Counted from the first letter of the stretch, positions 13,790-22,566 are shown. The stretch: 27,532 nt of DNA from Candidatus Kapaibacterium sp. (GCA_028691175.1 JAQUZU010000010.1:1-27532); one strand, 5' to 3'. The notes: generated by a model not told the origin, from the letters alone. Numbers and translations: made by a program.

Positions 13790-14872
13790 ATGGGCGAAGT
13801 TAAATTAATGAAAGGTAACGAAGCGTTAGCAGAAGCTATGATTCGTGCCGGAGCCGATGGATATTTCGGCTATCCTATTACTCCGCAATCAGAAGTATTG
13901 GAATATCTTGCGAAAGAAAGCGATAAATGCATAATCAAACGTACAGGTATGGTAGTACTTCAGGCTGAGAGCGAAGTATCAGCAATTAATATGATATACG
14001 GCGGCGCTGCTGCCGGCAAACGAGTAATGACTACCTCTTCAAGTCCGGGTATGAGCTTGATGCAAGAAGGTATTTCATATATCGCAGGAGCAGAACTGCC
14101 ATGTCTGCTGGCAAACGTCAGCAGAGGGGGGCCGGGCTTAGGCACGATCCAACCTTCACAATCTGATTATTTCCAATCCTGCAAAGGCGGCGGACACGGC
14201 GATTATCACATGATCGTTCTCGCACCTTCATCGGTACAGGAAATGGTTGATTTCGTAAAATTGGGCTTCGAACTTGCAGAAAAATACAGAACCCCTGCAA
14301 TGATTTTGGCAGATGGCGCAATCGGCCAGATGATGGAAAAAGTCGAATTATTCGACCAAATGCCACGTCGTACCGAGTTCCCTGAGTGGGCTGCAAACGG
14401 CAAACCGAAAGACGGTCCGAGCCGTTTTGTCACTTCGTTGAATATCAAACCTGAATTGATGGAAATAATCAACGAACGCCTCCAAGCAAAATATAAAGAA
14501 ATCGCTAAAAACGAAACTCTCTTTGAAACTCAAAACCTCGACGATGCAGAATACATCTTCACAGGTTTCGGCATGGGCGCAAGAATTTGCAACAAAGCAA
14601 TGGAACTCGCTCGCGCTAAAGGCTACAAAGTCGGCACAATCCGTCCGAAAACAATCTGGCCTTTCCCGTATGATATATATGCAAACGTTGCCAAGAAAGT
14701 CAAAGGCATCTTAGACGTTGAATTTAACGCAGGTCAGATGGTAGAAGACGTTCGCTTAGCAGTAAACGGTACTTGCCCTGTTGAATTCTACGGCAGAATG
14801 GGCGGCATGATTCCTTCTCCGGAAGAAATCATCGAGAAATTTGAAGAATATTTTATTAATGGAGGTAAATAA
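13790..14872 (+). CDS. vorB: 2-oxoacid:ferredoxin oxidoreductase, alpha subunit (VorB-like)
   Basis: 360 residues. The N-terminus 'LMKGNEALAEAMIRAG..GYFGYPITPQSEVLEYLA' is the pyrimidine-binding domain of 2-oxoacid:ferredoxin oxidoreductase alpha subunits. It is followed by 'AESEVSAINMIYGGAAAGKRVMT' and 'SSSPGMSLMQEGISYIAGAELPC', which resemble the VorB (2-oxoisovalerate) subgroup more than pyruvate enzymes. The complex decarboxylates a branched-chain or other 2-oxoacid to acyl-CoA and CO2, reducing ferredoxin. KorA of 2-oxoglutarate enzymes is similar, so the substrate (branched-chain versus 2-oxoglutarate) is inferred, not proven. Its stop codon overlaps the ATG of the beta subunit gene by one base, indicating translational coupling. 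Confidence 0.9.
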   Translation: MGEVKLMKGNEALAEAMIRAGADGYFGYPITPQSEVLEYLAKESDKCIIKRTGMVVLQAESEVSAINMIYGGAAAGKRVMTTSSSPGMSLMQEGISYIAGAELPCLLANVSRGGPGLGTIQPSQSDYFQSCKGGGHGDYHMIVLAPSSVQEMVDFVKLGFELAEKYRTPAMILADGAIGQMMEKVELFDQMPRRTEFPEWAANGKPKDGPSRFVTSLNIKPELMEIINERLQAKYKEIAKNETLFETQNLDDAEYIFTGFGMGARICNKAMELARAKGYKVGTIRPKTIWPFPYDIYANVAKKVKGILDVEFNAGQMVEDVRLAVNGTCPVEFYGRMGGMIPSPEEIIEKFEEYFINGGK

Positions 14873-15636
14873 TGAGCGATATAGTTTGCCCTGAAAACTT
14901 GGTTTATAAAAAACCAAGCACTCTTAAAGATGCTATTATGCACTATTGCCCGGGTTGCGGTCACGGTGTAGTTCATAAATTGATGATGGAAGTCGTAGAA
15001 GAAATGGGCATCCAAAATGATATTATCGGTATCACTCCGGTTGGTTGCTCGGTTTTCGCGTATAACTACATGGATATCGATATGGAACAAGCTGCTCACG
15101 GTCGTGCTTGCGCTTTGGGTACTGCCGTAAAACGCCTCTATCCTGAAAAATACGTCTTCACATACCAAGGCGACGGCGATCTCGCCGCTATCGGTACTTG
15201 CGAAACAATGCATGCTGCTAACCGTGGCGAAAAAATGCTGACTATCTTTATCAATAACGGCATCTACGGTATGACAAGCGGTCAGATGGCTCCTACTACT
15301 CTTGAAGGCGCTAAAACTACTACTTCCCCTTACGGTAGAGACGTTGAGACTATGGGTTATCCGCTGAGAATATCCGAATTAATCGCTAACTTGCCGGGTG
15401 TTGCTTACGTTACCCGTCAGGCTGTAAATACTCCTGCAAATGTCCGCAAATGCAAAAAAGCATTGAAGACTGCGCTCGAATATCAGAAACAAGGTTTGGG
15501 CTATTGCATGGTCGAAGTCGTTTCTAACTGCCCGTCTAACAACAAATGCACTCCGCTCGAGGCAAATAAATTCGTGGAAGAACAAATGCTTCCATTCTAT
15601 AAATTAGGTGACATTAAAGTTCCGGAGGGAAAATAA
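14872..15636 (+). CDS. 2-oxoacid:ferredoxin oxidoreductase, beta subunit (thiamine diphosphate-binding)
   Basis: 254 residues, normal for the family. 'MHYCPGCGHG' near residue 23 and the thiamine diphosphate/Mg motif 'GDGDLAAIGTCETMHAANR' ending in 'TIFINN' identify it as the catalytic beta subunit. 'GMTSGQMAPTTLEGAKTTTSPYGR' is the conserved segment after the cofactor motif. The ATG overlaps the alpha stop (TAATG) with GGAGG just upstream. It forms the active site together with alpha and feeds electrons to the delta ferredoxin subunit. Confidence 0.93.
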   Translation: MSDIVCPENLVYKKPSTLKDAIMHYCPGCGHGVVHKLMMEVVEEMGIQNDIIGITPVGCSVFAYNYMDIDMEQAAHGRACALGTAVKRLYPEKYVFTYQGDGDLAAIGTCETMHAANRGEKMLTIFINNGIYGMTSGQMAPTTLEGAKTTTSPYGRDVETMGYPLRISELIANLPGVAYVTRQAVNTPANVRKCKKALKTALEYQKQGLGYCMVEVVSNCPSNNKCTPLEANKFVEEQMLPFYKLGDIKVPEGK

Positions 15637-15637
15637 C

Positions 15638-16174
15638 ATGACAGAAGAAGCAATTTTCGCTGGTTTCGGAGGACAAGGCGTCCTTTCAATGGGTAAAATG
15701 CTCGCTTATGCCGGCATGACTGACGGCAAAGAAGTTTGCTGGATGCCATCTTATGGTCCTGAAATGCGTGGCGGTACTGCAAGCTGCACAGTAATCATCT
15801 CTGATGAACCGATTAGTTCGCCTATTATCGCAAGATACGACACTGTAGTTGCTTTGAACCAACCGTCAATCGACAAATTTTTGGACAAAGTAAAAACAGG
15901 CGGCACTTTAATCATTGAGAAATCAACTTGCACTAAAATGCCTGTTCGCGACGACATAAAAATCATCGTCGTAGATGGTAACGAAGAAGCGTTGAAACTC
16001 AACAGCCTTAAAGTACTGAATATGGTAATTATCGGCGCTTTCCTCGCAGCTCGTAAAACAGTTACGATCGAAAACTTCGTGAAGTCTCTCTATAAGGCTC
16101 TGCCTGAAAGACACCACAAGATGATTCCATTGAACGAACAAGCAATCAAAGTCGGTATGTCTTACGTAAAATAA
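15638..16174 (+). CDS. 2-oxoacid:ferredoxin oxidoreductase, gamma subunit
   Basis: 178 residues from ATG 15638, chosen because GGAGGG lies just upstream and the protein then begins 'MTEEAIFAGFGGQGVLSMGKM', the usual gamma-subunit start; a longer in-frame reading from 15608 overlaps the beta gene and adds no homologous sequence. 'GFGGQGV', 'SYGPEMRGGTASCTVIIS' and 'PIIARYDTVVALNQPS' are the conserved features of the catalytic gamma domain, involved in CoA-dependent steps of the complex. Last gene of the operon; a terminator follows 19 bases later. Confidence 0.94.
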   Translation: MTEEAIFAGFGGQGVLSMGKMLAYAGMTDGKEVCWMPSYGPEMRGGTASCTVIISDEPISSPIIARYDTVVALNQPSIDKFLDKVKTGGTLIIEKSTCTKMPVRDDIKIIVVDGNEEALKLNSLKVLNMVIIGAFLAARKTVTIENFVKSLYKALPERHHKMIPLNEQAIKVGMSYVK

Positions 16175-16192
16175 GATGTGCCCATAGATTAC

Positions 16193-16229
16193 AATCCCCT
16201 CTCTTTCGTATGAATCGGAGGGGATTTTT
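16193..16229 (+). terminator. Terminator of the oxidoreductase operon
   Basis: Arms AATCCCCTC (16193-16201) and GAGGGGATT (16218-16226), perfect over nine pairs, followed by TTT. It lies immediately after the gamma gene. The arms resemble the hairpins at 1061-1090 and 3588-3618. Confidence 0.75.
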
Positions 16230-16298
16230 GTGAATAAAGCTGCCGAAACACAAATCTCGTCGATACATTACAATTTATCATACTTCGTTATAACAAAT

Positions 16299-17354
16299 AT
16301 GAACGACCTATTTGACTATAAGAATTTTTCCACTTATCGCGCTCCACTAATGGGAATCGCAATTCTGGGAGTTTTAATGGTACATTCGACCGACTGGGCT
16401 AAAAGCGTTATCAATTTACGCCCTTTGGTCTTTCCATTCTGGAGGCTGGTTTATACTGAAGGTTTCCTTTTTCTTTCCGGTTTCGGTCTTTATTATTCAT
16501 TTACAAAAGATGGGAACATCAAATCATTTTATCATAAGCGAATTCTTCGCCTGCTGCTTCCATTTATGATAATTGTGCTCCCTTTTTACTTGTTCGATTA
16601 TATTGTTGGAATGTATGGTATCAGGTTGGAGTTCTATAATACAAAATTATTTCTGCTCGCAGAATCCGGTTTATATTTTTTCTTTTACGGAAATATAAAT
16701 AGCAGTATGTGGTATATCAGCATGACTCTTTTGCTGTATGCTCTTTTCCCTTGGATATACAGATTTATTTTCTCCAAAAACGCAAAAAAGCGTTCAGTAC
16801 TTCTAATAGCAATCAGTATATTTTTGTGTTTTGTGTTATATTCATTTGCCCCGGACTACTATTTCAAAATTAAAATTGGAATAGAGAAAATACCCGTTTT
16901 TATTGCAGGTATTTTTGTGGGATTTCAAGCCATGAATAACAGAAAAATGAAAAACCGTGATATTTTTTTACTGATTTTGGCAACATATTTTTGTGATAGT
17001 TGCGTAATATGGTTAAATGCAGCATATCCATATGCAGAAATGTTGTTGCGATTCTGCTGCATGATTTCCATAGCAGCCTTGTTTAATTACACCTCAACCT
17101 CCACTATTACAACGAAGATTGTCGATTTCCTCGGCTGGTTTGGCACTTACTCGCTAGAATTGTACCTTCTTCATTTGTTATTCTATAACCTCTTTATAAA
17201 CTTGGTATTTACAATTCTACAAATAGAAAGCACTCCCGCCACATTAGGATTAATTGCTGTGCAGAATCTTGTTATCAGTATCAGCCTGTGTAAACCGGTT
17301 CATAACGGAATAAATCTGCTGCTAAAGGGAAAAGATTCAAAAAAATGTGGTTAA
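16299..17354 (+). CDS. Membrane acyltransferase, acyltransferase-3 (OafA/YrhL-like) family
   Basis: 351 residues and very hydrophobic, with roughly nine or ten membrane helices. The start 'YRAPLMGIAILGVLMVHS' corresponds to the family's first helix with its conserved His, 'GFLFLSGFGLYYSF' and 'FYHKRILRLLLPF' match the next conserved segments (basic R.LRL motif), and 'GTYSLELYLLH' is the conserved late motif. Members transfer acetyl or other acyl groups to sugars of surface polysaccharides or to other periplasmic acceptors. ATG 16299 gives the family-typical start; a GTG at 16230 is in frame but lies in the terminator. Base composition looks more AT-rich than the neighbouring operons, which suggests acquisition. 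The acceptor is unknown. Confidence 0.85.
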   Translation: MNDLFDYKNFSTYRAPLMGIAILGVLMVHSTDWAKSVINLRPLVFPFWRLVYTEGFLFLSGFGLYYSFTKDGNIKSFYHKRILRLLLPFMIIVLPFYLFDYIVGMYGIRLEFYNTKLFLLAESGLYFFFYGNINSSMWYISMTLLLYALFPWIYRFIFSKNAKKRSVLLIAISIFLCFVLYSFAPDYYFKIKIGIEKIPVFIAGIFVGFQAMNNRKMKNRDIFLLILATYFCDSCVIWLNAAYPYAEMLLRFCCMISIAALFNYTSTSTITTKIVDFLGWFGTYSLELYLLHLLFYNLFINLVFTILQIESTPATLGLIAVQNLVISISLCKPVHNGINLLLKGKDSKKCG

Positions 17355-17401
17355 TTTTTTGAAAATCGATAAAAAAACATTAAATAAAGTGTAAAAATCT
17401 G

Positions 17402-17421
17402 TATTTTTGTAAGTATTTTTG
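17402..17421 (+). promoter_or_regulatory. Two TATTTTTG boxes, possible promoter for the acetyltransferase
   Basis: TATTTTTG occurs at 17402-17409 and again at 17414-17421. No TTTG is found 19-21 bases upstream of either, so this is weaker than the promoters at 382, 2243 and 22197. Confidence 0.35.
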
Positions 17422-17634
17422 AATAATCCGTGGGTAGAAGAAATCACCGATTCGCTGTTTCAGCGCATGTGGCTTAAATCCCGGAAATCCGATTGCTCGT
17501 TACAACGCAGCGACATTTCATACAAAATTGACCACAGCGATTTAGCCTATCGATTATTCATTGCAGCGGGATTTGAATGGGGTGGCGACCGGACTTCCGT
17601 CAAAGACTATCAACATTTCGAAATAGACCTATAA
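17413..17634 (+). pseudogene. C-terminal remnant of an M15-family peptidoglycan peptidase
   Basis: The frame is open from a stop at 17410-17412 and has no ATG; the first start-like codon is TTG 17419. The ~72 residues align with the end of M15 (VanY/CwlK-like) metallopeptidases: 'NNPWVEE' resembles the 'NP..NPYV' segment after the first zinc motif, and 'AYRLFIAAGFEWGGD' with 'SVKDYQHFE' matches the family's 'F...GW.WGGDW.S.KDYQHFE', which contains the last zinc-binding His. The upstream half with the SxHxxGxAxD zinc motif is absent, and only 58 bases separate this frame from the acyltransferase stop, so it has been deleted. The usual Trp after GGD is Arg. Most likely a decayed gene. Confidence 0.7.
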
Positions 17635-17648
17635 AAGGATATAGAATT

Positions 17649-18257
17649 TTGAATATTACAATCAGAAAAGAAACTGCAAACGATTACCGCGAAGCAGAAG
17701 AAGTAACAAGAAAAGCATTCTGGAACCTCTATATGCCGGGCTGCGAAGAGCATTATTTAGTCCACAAACTAAGAGAAGCTGATGAATACTTGCCGGAATT
17801 ATCCTATGTGGCAATCGCAGACGGCAAAATTGTCGGAGCAATTTATTACGCCACATCATATATTTTGGATAGTAATAATAACAAAACAGCAGTATTGACT
17901 TTCGGTCCGGTATCTGTTTTGCCCGAATACCAACGCAAAAACGTCGGCAAAACATTAGTTACCGAAACAATGAAACTTGCCCAAGAACTCAACTACAAGG
18001 CAATCGTCATCTGCGGAGTACCGGCATATTATCCGAAATTCGGTTTTCTGTCCTGCCAAACATTCGGCATCACCATGCCAAACGGCGCCACTTTCCCCGC
18101 ATTTATGGCAATCGAATTTGAGAAAGGATATTTACAGGCAGGAAAATTTTTTGAACCGGCAATTTACCACACTCTTCCGCGCCCCGAGGTAGAAGAATAC
18201 GACAGGCTATTCCCCGAAATGGAGAAATTGGTTTTGCCGGGTCAATGGAAGAAATAA
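17649..18257 (+). CDS. GNAT-family N-acetyltransferase (YhbS-like)
   Basis: 202 residues from a TTG start, chosen because AAAGGA lies 9 bases upstream and the product then opens 'NITIRKETANDYREAEEVT', the usual family start; longer readings run into the M15 remnant. 'VLTFGPVSVLPEYQRKNVGKTLV' contains the acetyl-CoA pyrophosphate-binding loop (Q-x-x-x-V-G-K), and 'YYPKFGF' is typical of the YhbS group. It transfers an acetyl group from acetyl-CoA to an amine; the acceptor is unknown. The preceding gene fragment ends 14 bases upstream and xseA begins 27 bases downstream. Confidence 0.88.
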   Translation: MNITIRKETANDYREAEEVTRKAFWNLYMPGCEEHYLVHKLREADEYLPELSYVAIADGKIVGAIYYATSYILDSNNNKTAVLTFGPVSVLPEYQRKNVGKTLVTETMKLAQELNYKAIVICGVPAYYPKFGFLSCQTFGITMPNGATFPAFMAIEFEKGYLQAGKFFEPAIYHTLPRPEVEEYDRLFPEMEKLVLPGQWKK

Positions 18258-18284
18258 TTTTTTCGAAACATCAAAGCAGGCAAA

Positions 18285-19475
18285 ATGACAAATAATCAAG
18301 TCAGCGTATCCGACTTAACGCGAAAAATCTCCGGCTTACTCTCCGCGGGTATCGGCACAGTTACTGTTGTCGGCGAAATCTCGAATTTTATCAACCATTC
18401 CTCCGGACACCGCTATTTCTCGCTCAAAGACGACGGCGCACAAATCAACGCGGTAATGTGGCGCTCGCAACCGCTGACCTTCGCACCCAAAAACGGCATG
18501 AAAGTCATTGCTACCGGCACGGTCTCAGTCTATGCACCACGCGGTCAATATCAATTAGATTGTCGCACCCTACGCCCGCTCGGCATCGGCGATCTCTATC
18601 TCGCATACGAGGAACTGAAAGCGCGCCTATCGGAAAAAGGCTATTTCGACGCAGCACATAAACACAGAATTCCGCAGCTCGCTTTGAAAATCGGTGTTAT
18701 CACCTCGCCCACCGGTGCGGCTGTTCGCGATATAAAAACTACTCTCGAACGCAGACTCCCGATTGCCGAAGTTTTCTTCCGCCCCACACTCGTTCAGGGC
18801 GACGGCGCGGCCGCAGACATTGTCGCAGCAATTCGCCAACTCGACTCCCTCGGCTTAGACCTGATTATTTGCGGACGCGGTGGCGGTTCAATTGAAGACC
18901 TCTGGGCTTTCAACATGGAAAATGTGGCAGATGCAATTTATAAATGCAATACCCCGATTATCTCCGCCGTTGGACACGAAACGGATTTCACGATCGCGGA
19001 CTTTGTAGCGGATCTTCGTGCGGCGACTCCGACTGCAGGAGCCGAACTGGCTTCTCGAAATACGCAAGACGATTTGGTCAATTATGTCAATTCGAGTGTT
19101 CGAGAAATGACTGCTTCTCTTCACCGTCAAAACGAAAATCGACGACACAAAATCGAATACTGGCTGAAATCATGTGCAACAAAATATCTCACGCAGCGAA
19201 TCAATAACTCATATCAACGCATCGACGAGGCAATTTCAAGCATGACAAAGTCGATGCAGTATCGCAACGCAACCCTCCTCGCAAAGGTCGAGCATAACCG
19301 GGAACTCCTCGAAACACTTCACCCAATGCGTCCGCTCGAAAAAGGGTTCGCCGTCTTGAAGTCGAACGGAAAATTCATAAATAAAAACGACTCAATGATG
19401 GGCTTAACCGAAATCAAGATAATTCGTACAAAAGAAACCGCAATTGCGTCAATTACTGAAGTTAAAGATAATTAA
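18285..19475 (+). CDS. xseA: Exodeoxyribonuclease VII large subunit
   Basis: 396 residues, somewhat shorter than E. coli XseA. An N-terminal OB-fold ('VTVVGEISNFINHSSGHRYFSLKD', then 'INAVMWR') is followed by the nuclease domain with 'IGVITSPTGAAVRDI', 'LIICGRGGGSIEDLWAFN' and 'ISAVGHETDFTIADFVADLRA', and by a coiled helical C-terminus ending 'PLEKGFAVL'. With the small subunit XseB it degrades single-stranded DNA from both ends into oligonucleotides. XseB is not adjacent, unlike in many related genomes. ATG 18285 follows AGG at a suitable distance. An alkaline phosphatase gene starts 8 bases after the stop and is probably co-transcribed. Confidence 0.96.
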   Translation: MTNNQVSVSDLTRKISGLLSAGIGTVTVVGEISNFINHSSGHRYFSLKDDGAQINAVMWRSQPLTFAPKNGMKVIATGTVSVYAPRGQYQLDCRTLRPLGIGDLYLAYEELKARLSEKGYFDAAHKHRIPQLALKIGVITSPTGAAVRDIKTTLERRLPIAEVFFRPTLVQGDGAAADIVAAIRQLDSLGLDLIICGRGGGSIEDLWAFNMENVADAIYKCNTPIISAVGHETDFTIADFVADLRAATPTAGAELASRNTQDDLVNYVNSSVREMTASLHRQNENRRHKIEYWLKSCATKYLTQRINNSYQRIDEAISSMTKSMQYRNATLLAKVEHNRELLETLHPMRPLEKGFAVLKSNGKFINKNDSMMGLTEIKIIRTKETAIASITEVKDN

Positions 19476-19483
19476 ATATCAAT

Positions 19484-20896
19484 ATGAGTAAATATCTTTT
19501 CATAATAGTTCTAATGCTTTTCGCTTTCGAAGCTCAAGCCACTCCGAAAAATATCATCATTATGATTACCGACGGGTGCGGAGATAATTGCTTCAAAGCC
19601 GCCACACTTTACCAATACGGCGAATACGAGGGGCAAATCTACGATTTATTTCCGATAAAACTGCACTCCTCGAGCAATCTCGCGGTATCAGTCTCCGGAC
19701 AAAACAGACACGCCCTTGTTCCGCCATATGCAACGGAAAAAGTCTGGTCAGATTTCAAATACGTGATGGACAGACTTCCCTGCTCCGCAGCGTGTGCCAC
19801 CCAAATGGCAACAGGAATCAAGACATATTATGGAGCTGTCGGAGTTGATTTAGACACCAATAATTTAGAAAATATAAATGAATTCGCAGTCAAAAAAGGC
19901 AAATCCACGGGAGTCGTAACGACCGTAAACTGGAGCGACGGCACGCCTGCAGGATTTTCAGCCCACTGGCCGACCCGAAAAAACCTCGAGGCTGTCTCGA
20001 AATCGATGCTGTGCGACTCAAAATTAAACGTTATAATCGGCTGCGGCCACCCGTTCTACGACAACAACGGACGACATCGCAATATTCCAAATTACACTCG
20101 AGTCGGTAGCGAGAGAATCTGGAACGACTTCACACACAATCGCCCGACAATAGACGGAAAACCAGTCAGCGACATCGACGGCGACGGAAAACCCGACGCC
20201 TGGACTTTCCTTGAATCAAAGGACGATTTCGTTAAACTGATTACTATGCCCAACCCGCCGAAACGCGTAATCGGCACAGTTCAAGTCGCTGCCACTCTGC
20301 AACTTTCACGCGATTTGCCGGACGAAGAAAATGAAGCCTTTAAACAAGCAATCCTTACCTTACCCGAAGAAAACACGGACAGTCTGCTCGCAACCGTTAC
20401 GCAAACTTTGCCATCGCTTGATACACTTGCTCTCGGAGCACTCAATGTCCTAAAACAAAACCCGAACGGCTTTCTCGTTATGATTGAAGGCGGTGCGGTC
20501 GACTGGGGAGCACACGACAACTTCAAAGGCAGAATGCTTGCCGAGCAAATCTCTTTTAACCGCGCAGTCGAAACTGTAGTCCGCTGGATTGAAACCAACT
20601 CTTCATGGGACGAGACAATGCTCGTCGTAACTTCAGACCACGAAACTGGTTACATCACCGCACCGAATCAGGCAGAAGACATATCCACATGGCACGAACT
20701 CCCGTACACAAAAAAAGGCGAGATGCCGAAACTTCAATTCAACTCGACACATCACACGTGCTCGCTTGTCCCACTCTACGCGAAAGGCTCCGGAAGCGAG
20801 TGCTTCAATATTTTCGCTGACGAAACAGACACACGATACGGCAGATATATTCAAAATACCGAAATCGCTCAACTAATCTTTATGTTATGGCGATAA
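19484..20896 (+). CDS. Exported alkaline phosphatase (PhoA family)
   Basis: 470 residues with a cleavable signal ('YLFIIVLMLFAFEAQA'). The metal and active-site pattern of PhoA-type phosphatases is visible: Asp30 ('MITDG'), nucleophile Ser101 in 'CSAACATQMATG', Glu335/Asp340/His344 in 'IEGGAVDWGAHDN', Asp385-His386 in 'TSDHETGY' and His423/His424. The residue before the nucleophile, Asp in E. coli PhoA, is Cys100 here. A D-x-D-G-D-G-x-x-D loop at 230-238 looks like a calcium-binding insertion. It should hydrolyse phosphate monoesters in the periplasm. It starts 8 bases after xseA and converges on the U32 gene with a 19-base gap that holds no terminator. Confidence 0.92.
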   Translation: MSKYLFIIVLMLFAFEAQATPKNIIIMITDGCGDNCFKAATLYQYGEYEGQIYDLFPIKLHSSSNLAVSVSGQNRHALVPPYATEKVWSDFKYVMDRLPCSAACATQMATGIKTYYGAVGVDLDTNNLENINEFAVKKGKSTGVVTTVNWSDGTPAGFSAHWPTRKNLEAVSKSMLCDSKLNVIIGCGHPFYDNNGRHRNIPNYTRVGSERIWNDFTHNRPTIDGKPVSDIDGDGKPDAWTFLESKDDFVKLITMPNPPKRVIGTVQVAATLQLSRDLPDEENEAFKQAILTLPEENTDSLLATVTQTLPSLDTLALGALNVLKQNPNGFLVMIEGGAVDWGAHDNFKGRMLAEQISFNRAVETVVRWIETNSSWDETMLVVTSDHETGYITAPNQAEDISTWHELPYTKKGEMPKLQFNSTHHTCSLVPLYAKGSGSECFNIFADETDTRYGRYIQNTEIAQLIFMLWR

Positions 20897-20915
20897 ATCT
20901 ATAAATATAAAGCAC

Positions 20916-22172
20916 TTACTGTTGATTCGTCTTGTCCGAATCAACAATCTTGAATAGTTTGTCATTCGGGCGCAATTTTTCCACACAACTAACCGAGAAC
21001 TCGACGCCCTTTTCGACACTCGGAACGCTTTTCCCGTCTATGCGCAAATCTTCGCTAGAGAGTTCAATTACTCCGGAAGTAGGTCCGATAACAATAATTT
21101 TTTCGCCTGAGGCAAGACTGCCCGACTCAAGTTTTAGTGCGACAACTTGAATTTTCGAGTAATATTTTACTACTTTGCCGATTTGCACTTTGCGTGTCGT
21201 CGCCTGCGAGCCATAGCGATTGCTCCACTCTCCGAAAGTTTGCCCGAGATAGTACCCGTTCCAGAAGTCACGATTAAAAACCGAACGCAGTTTTTCCGTT
21301 AATTCTTTTATCAAGTCATCGCTGTAAGTCTTTGAAAAGCAAGCATCAATCGCTTGATGATATACTTCGGTTACCGTCTTCACATATTCAGGCGAACGCC
21401 CGCGTCCTTCAATTTTCAGCACAGTTACGCCCGCATCAAGAATTTTATCGATAAACCCGACTGTACATAAATCTTTCGGGGACATAATATATTTGTTGTC
21501 AATTTCGAGTTGGTAGCCCGTTTCGTTATCTGTTACCGTGTATGAACGCCGGCACGACTGCAGGCACGCCCCACGATTTGCCGAGCGATTATGAGCATGA
21601 AGGCTCAGATAGCATTTGCCCGAGACCGCCATGCATAGCGCACCATGAATAAAAATCTCGATTCGCACGAGTTCGCCGTTCGGACCGCGAAGTTGCTCCG
21701 CCTTAATCTGCTCCGTAATTGCCTTGACCTTATCAAGTGAAAGTTCACGTGCCAGCACAATCACATCGGCAAATTGCGAATAAAATTTCACAGCACGATA
21801 ATTCGATACATTCAACTGAGTCGAGACATGCACTTCAATTCCGAGTTCGCGTGCAATCGTTATCGCAGCCATATCCGAAGCAATCACCGCGGAAATACCC
21901 GCCTTTTTTGCCTCCTCGAGAATCGTCTGAAGTTGCCCGAGTTCTTCGTCATACATCACAGTATTCACTGTAAGATAAGACTTTACGTTGTTGTCGGCAC
22001 AAATTTTCGCTATATCTTTAATATTCTCAATCGAAAAATTATTTGACGACGCAGCCCGCATATTCAGATTGCCTGCACCAAAATATATCGCACCCGCTCC
22101 GCCCTGAATTGCCGCCGCAATTGCCTCGAAAGAACCCGCCGGCGACATAATTTCTATATCATTCATTTCCAT
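20916..22172 (-). CDS. Peptidase U32 family protein (TrhP/RlhA-like)
   Basis: About 418 residues. It begins 'EIMSPAGSFEAIAAAIQGGAGAIYFGA', and the U32 signature is complete: 'EIFIHGALCMAVSGKC' followed by 'SANRGACLQSCRRSY', whose four cysteines are those expected to bind an Fe-S cluster. Members such as E. coli TrhP and RlhA act in tRNA or rRNA hydroxylation, while other members were described as collagenases; the length and single-domain form fit the RNA-modification group, but this is inference. ATG 22172 is chosen (ATG 22166 also possible). A TTG nine codons upstream falls inside the promoter's TATTTTTG box and cannot be the start. Confidence 0.9.
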   Translation of the reverse strand: MEMNDIEIMSPAGSFEAIAAAIQGGAGAIYFGAGNLNMRAASSNNFSIENIKDIAKICADNNVKSYLTVNTVMYDEELGQLQTILEEAKKAGISAVIASDMAAITIARELGIEVHVSTQLNVSNYRAVKFYSQFADVIVLARELSLDKVKAITEQIKAEQLRGPNGELVRIEIFIHGALCMAVSGKCYLSLHAHNRSANRGACLQSCRRSYTVTDNETGYQLEIDNKYIMSPKDLCTVGFIDKILDAGVTVLKIEGRGRSPEYVKTVTEVYHQAIDACFSKTYSDDLIKELTEKLRSVFNRDFWNGYYLGQTFGEWSNRYGSQATTRKVQIGKVVKYYSKIQVVALKLESGSLASGEKIIVIGPTSGVIELSSEDLRIDGKSVPSVEKGVEFSVSCVEKLRPNDKLFKIVDSDKTNQQ

Positions 22173-22196
22173 ATTCTGAGTTTCAATAATAAAGTG

Positions 22197-22227
22197 CAAA
22201 AATACTACAATTTACCATTAAATACAA
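22197..22227 (-). promoter_or_regulatory. Bacteroidota-type promoter of the U32 gene
   Basis: On the minus strand: TTG (22225-22227), 20 bases, TATTTTTG (22197-22204). Same box and spacing as at 382-413 and 2243-2274. The leader is about 20 bases. Confidence 0.6.
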
Positions 22228-22314
22228 GTTTGAACATATTTCTCTTTTTTTACAATATTTTTAAACTAACTTCGTTACATATCTCAATGTAAAATAATTA
22301 AACCGGAGCAAATC

Positions 22315-22566
22315 ATGGCTACCACTATAATAGAGAAAGAAGAAAAATTATCCCGAAAAGAAAGAGAAAAAGAAGCGACCAAAAAGGAACTTATTGGCGT
22401 TACATTAGATATGCTAAAAATAAAGCAGAAAAAAATTCTCGATCGCACAGGAGTCAAAGAAAAAGTCGAGGAACTAAACAATCAGTTTCGCGACCAACCG
22501 ACGTTCAAAGTGAATAATGTTGTAGACTTGTGGATGAAAAAAGATCAAGAAACAGAAGACGAATAA
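22315..22566 (+). CDS. Small, highly charged protein of unknown function
   Basis: 83 residues, not recognised. It starts at ATG with GGAG 8 bases upstream, so translation is plausible. The first ~30 residues are dominated by Lys and Glu ('EKEEKLSRKEREKEATKKE') and could form a single helix or coiled coil; 'IGVTLDMLKIKQKKILDRTGVKEKVEELNNQF' follows, and the tail is acidic ('DQETEDE'). There is no signal peptide, membrane segment or cysteine. It is alone, divergent from the U32 gene and convergent with the hydrogenase operon, whose terminator overlaps its stop codon. Confidence 0.7.
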   Translation: MATTIIEKEEKLSRKEREKEATKKELIGVTLDMLKIKQKKILDRTGVKEKVEELNNQFRDQPTFKVNNVVDLWMKKDQETEDE

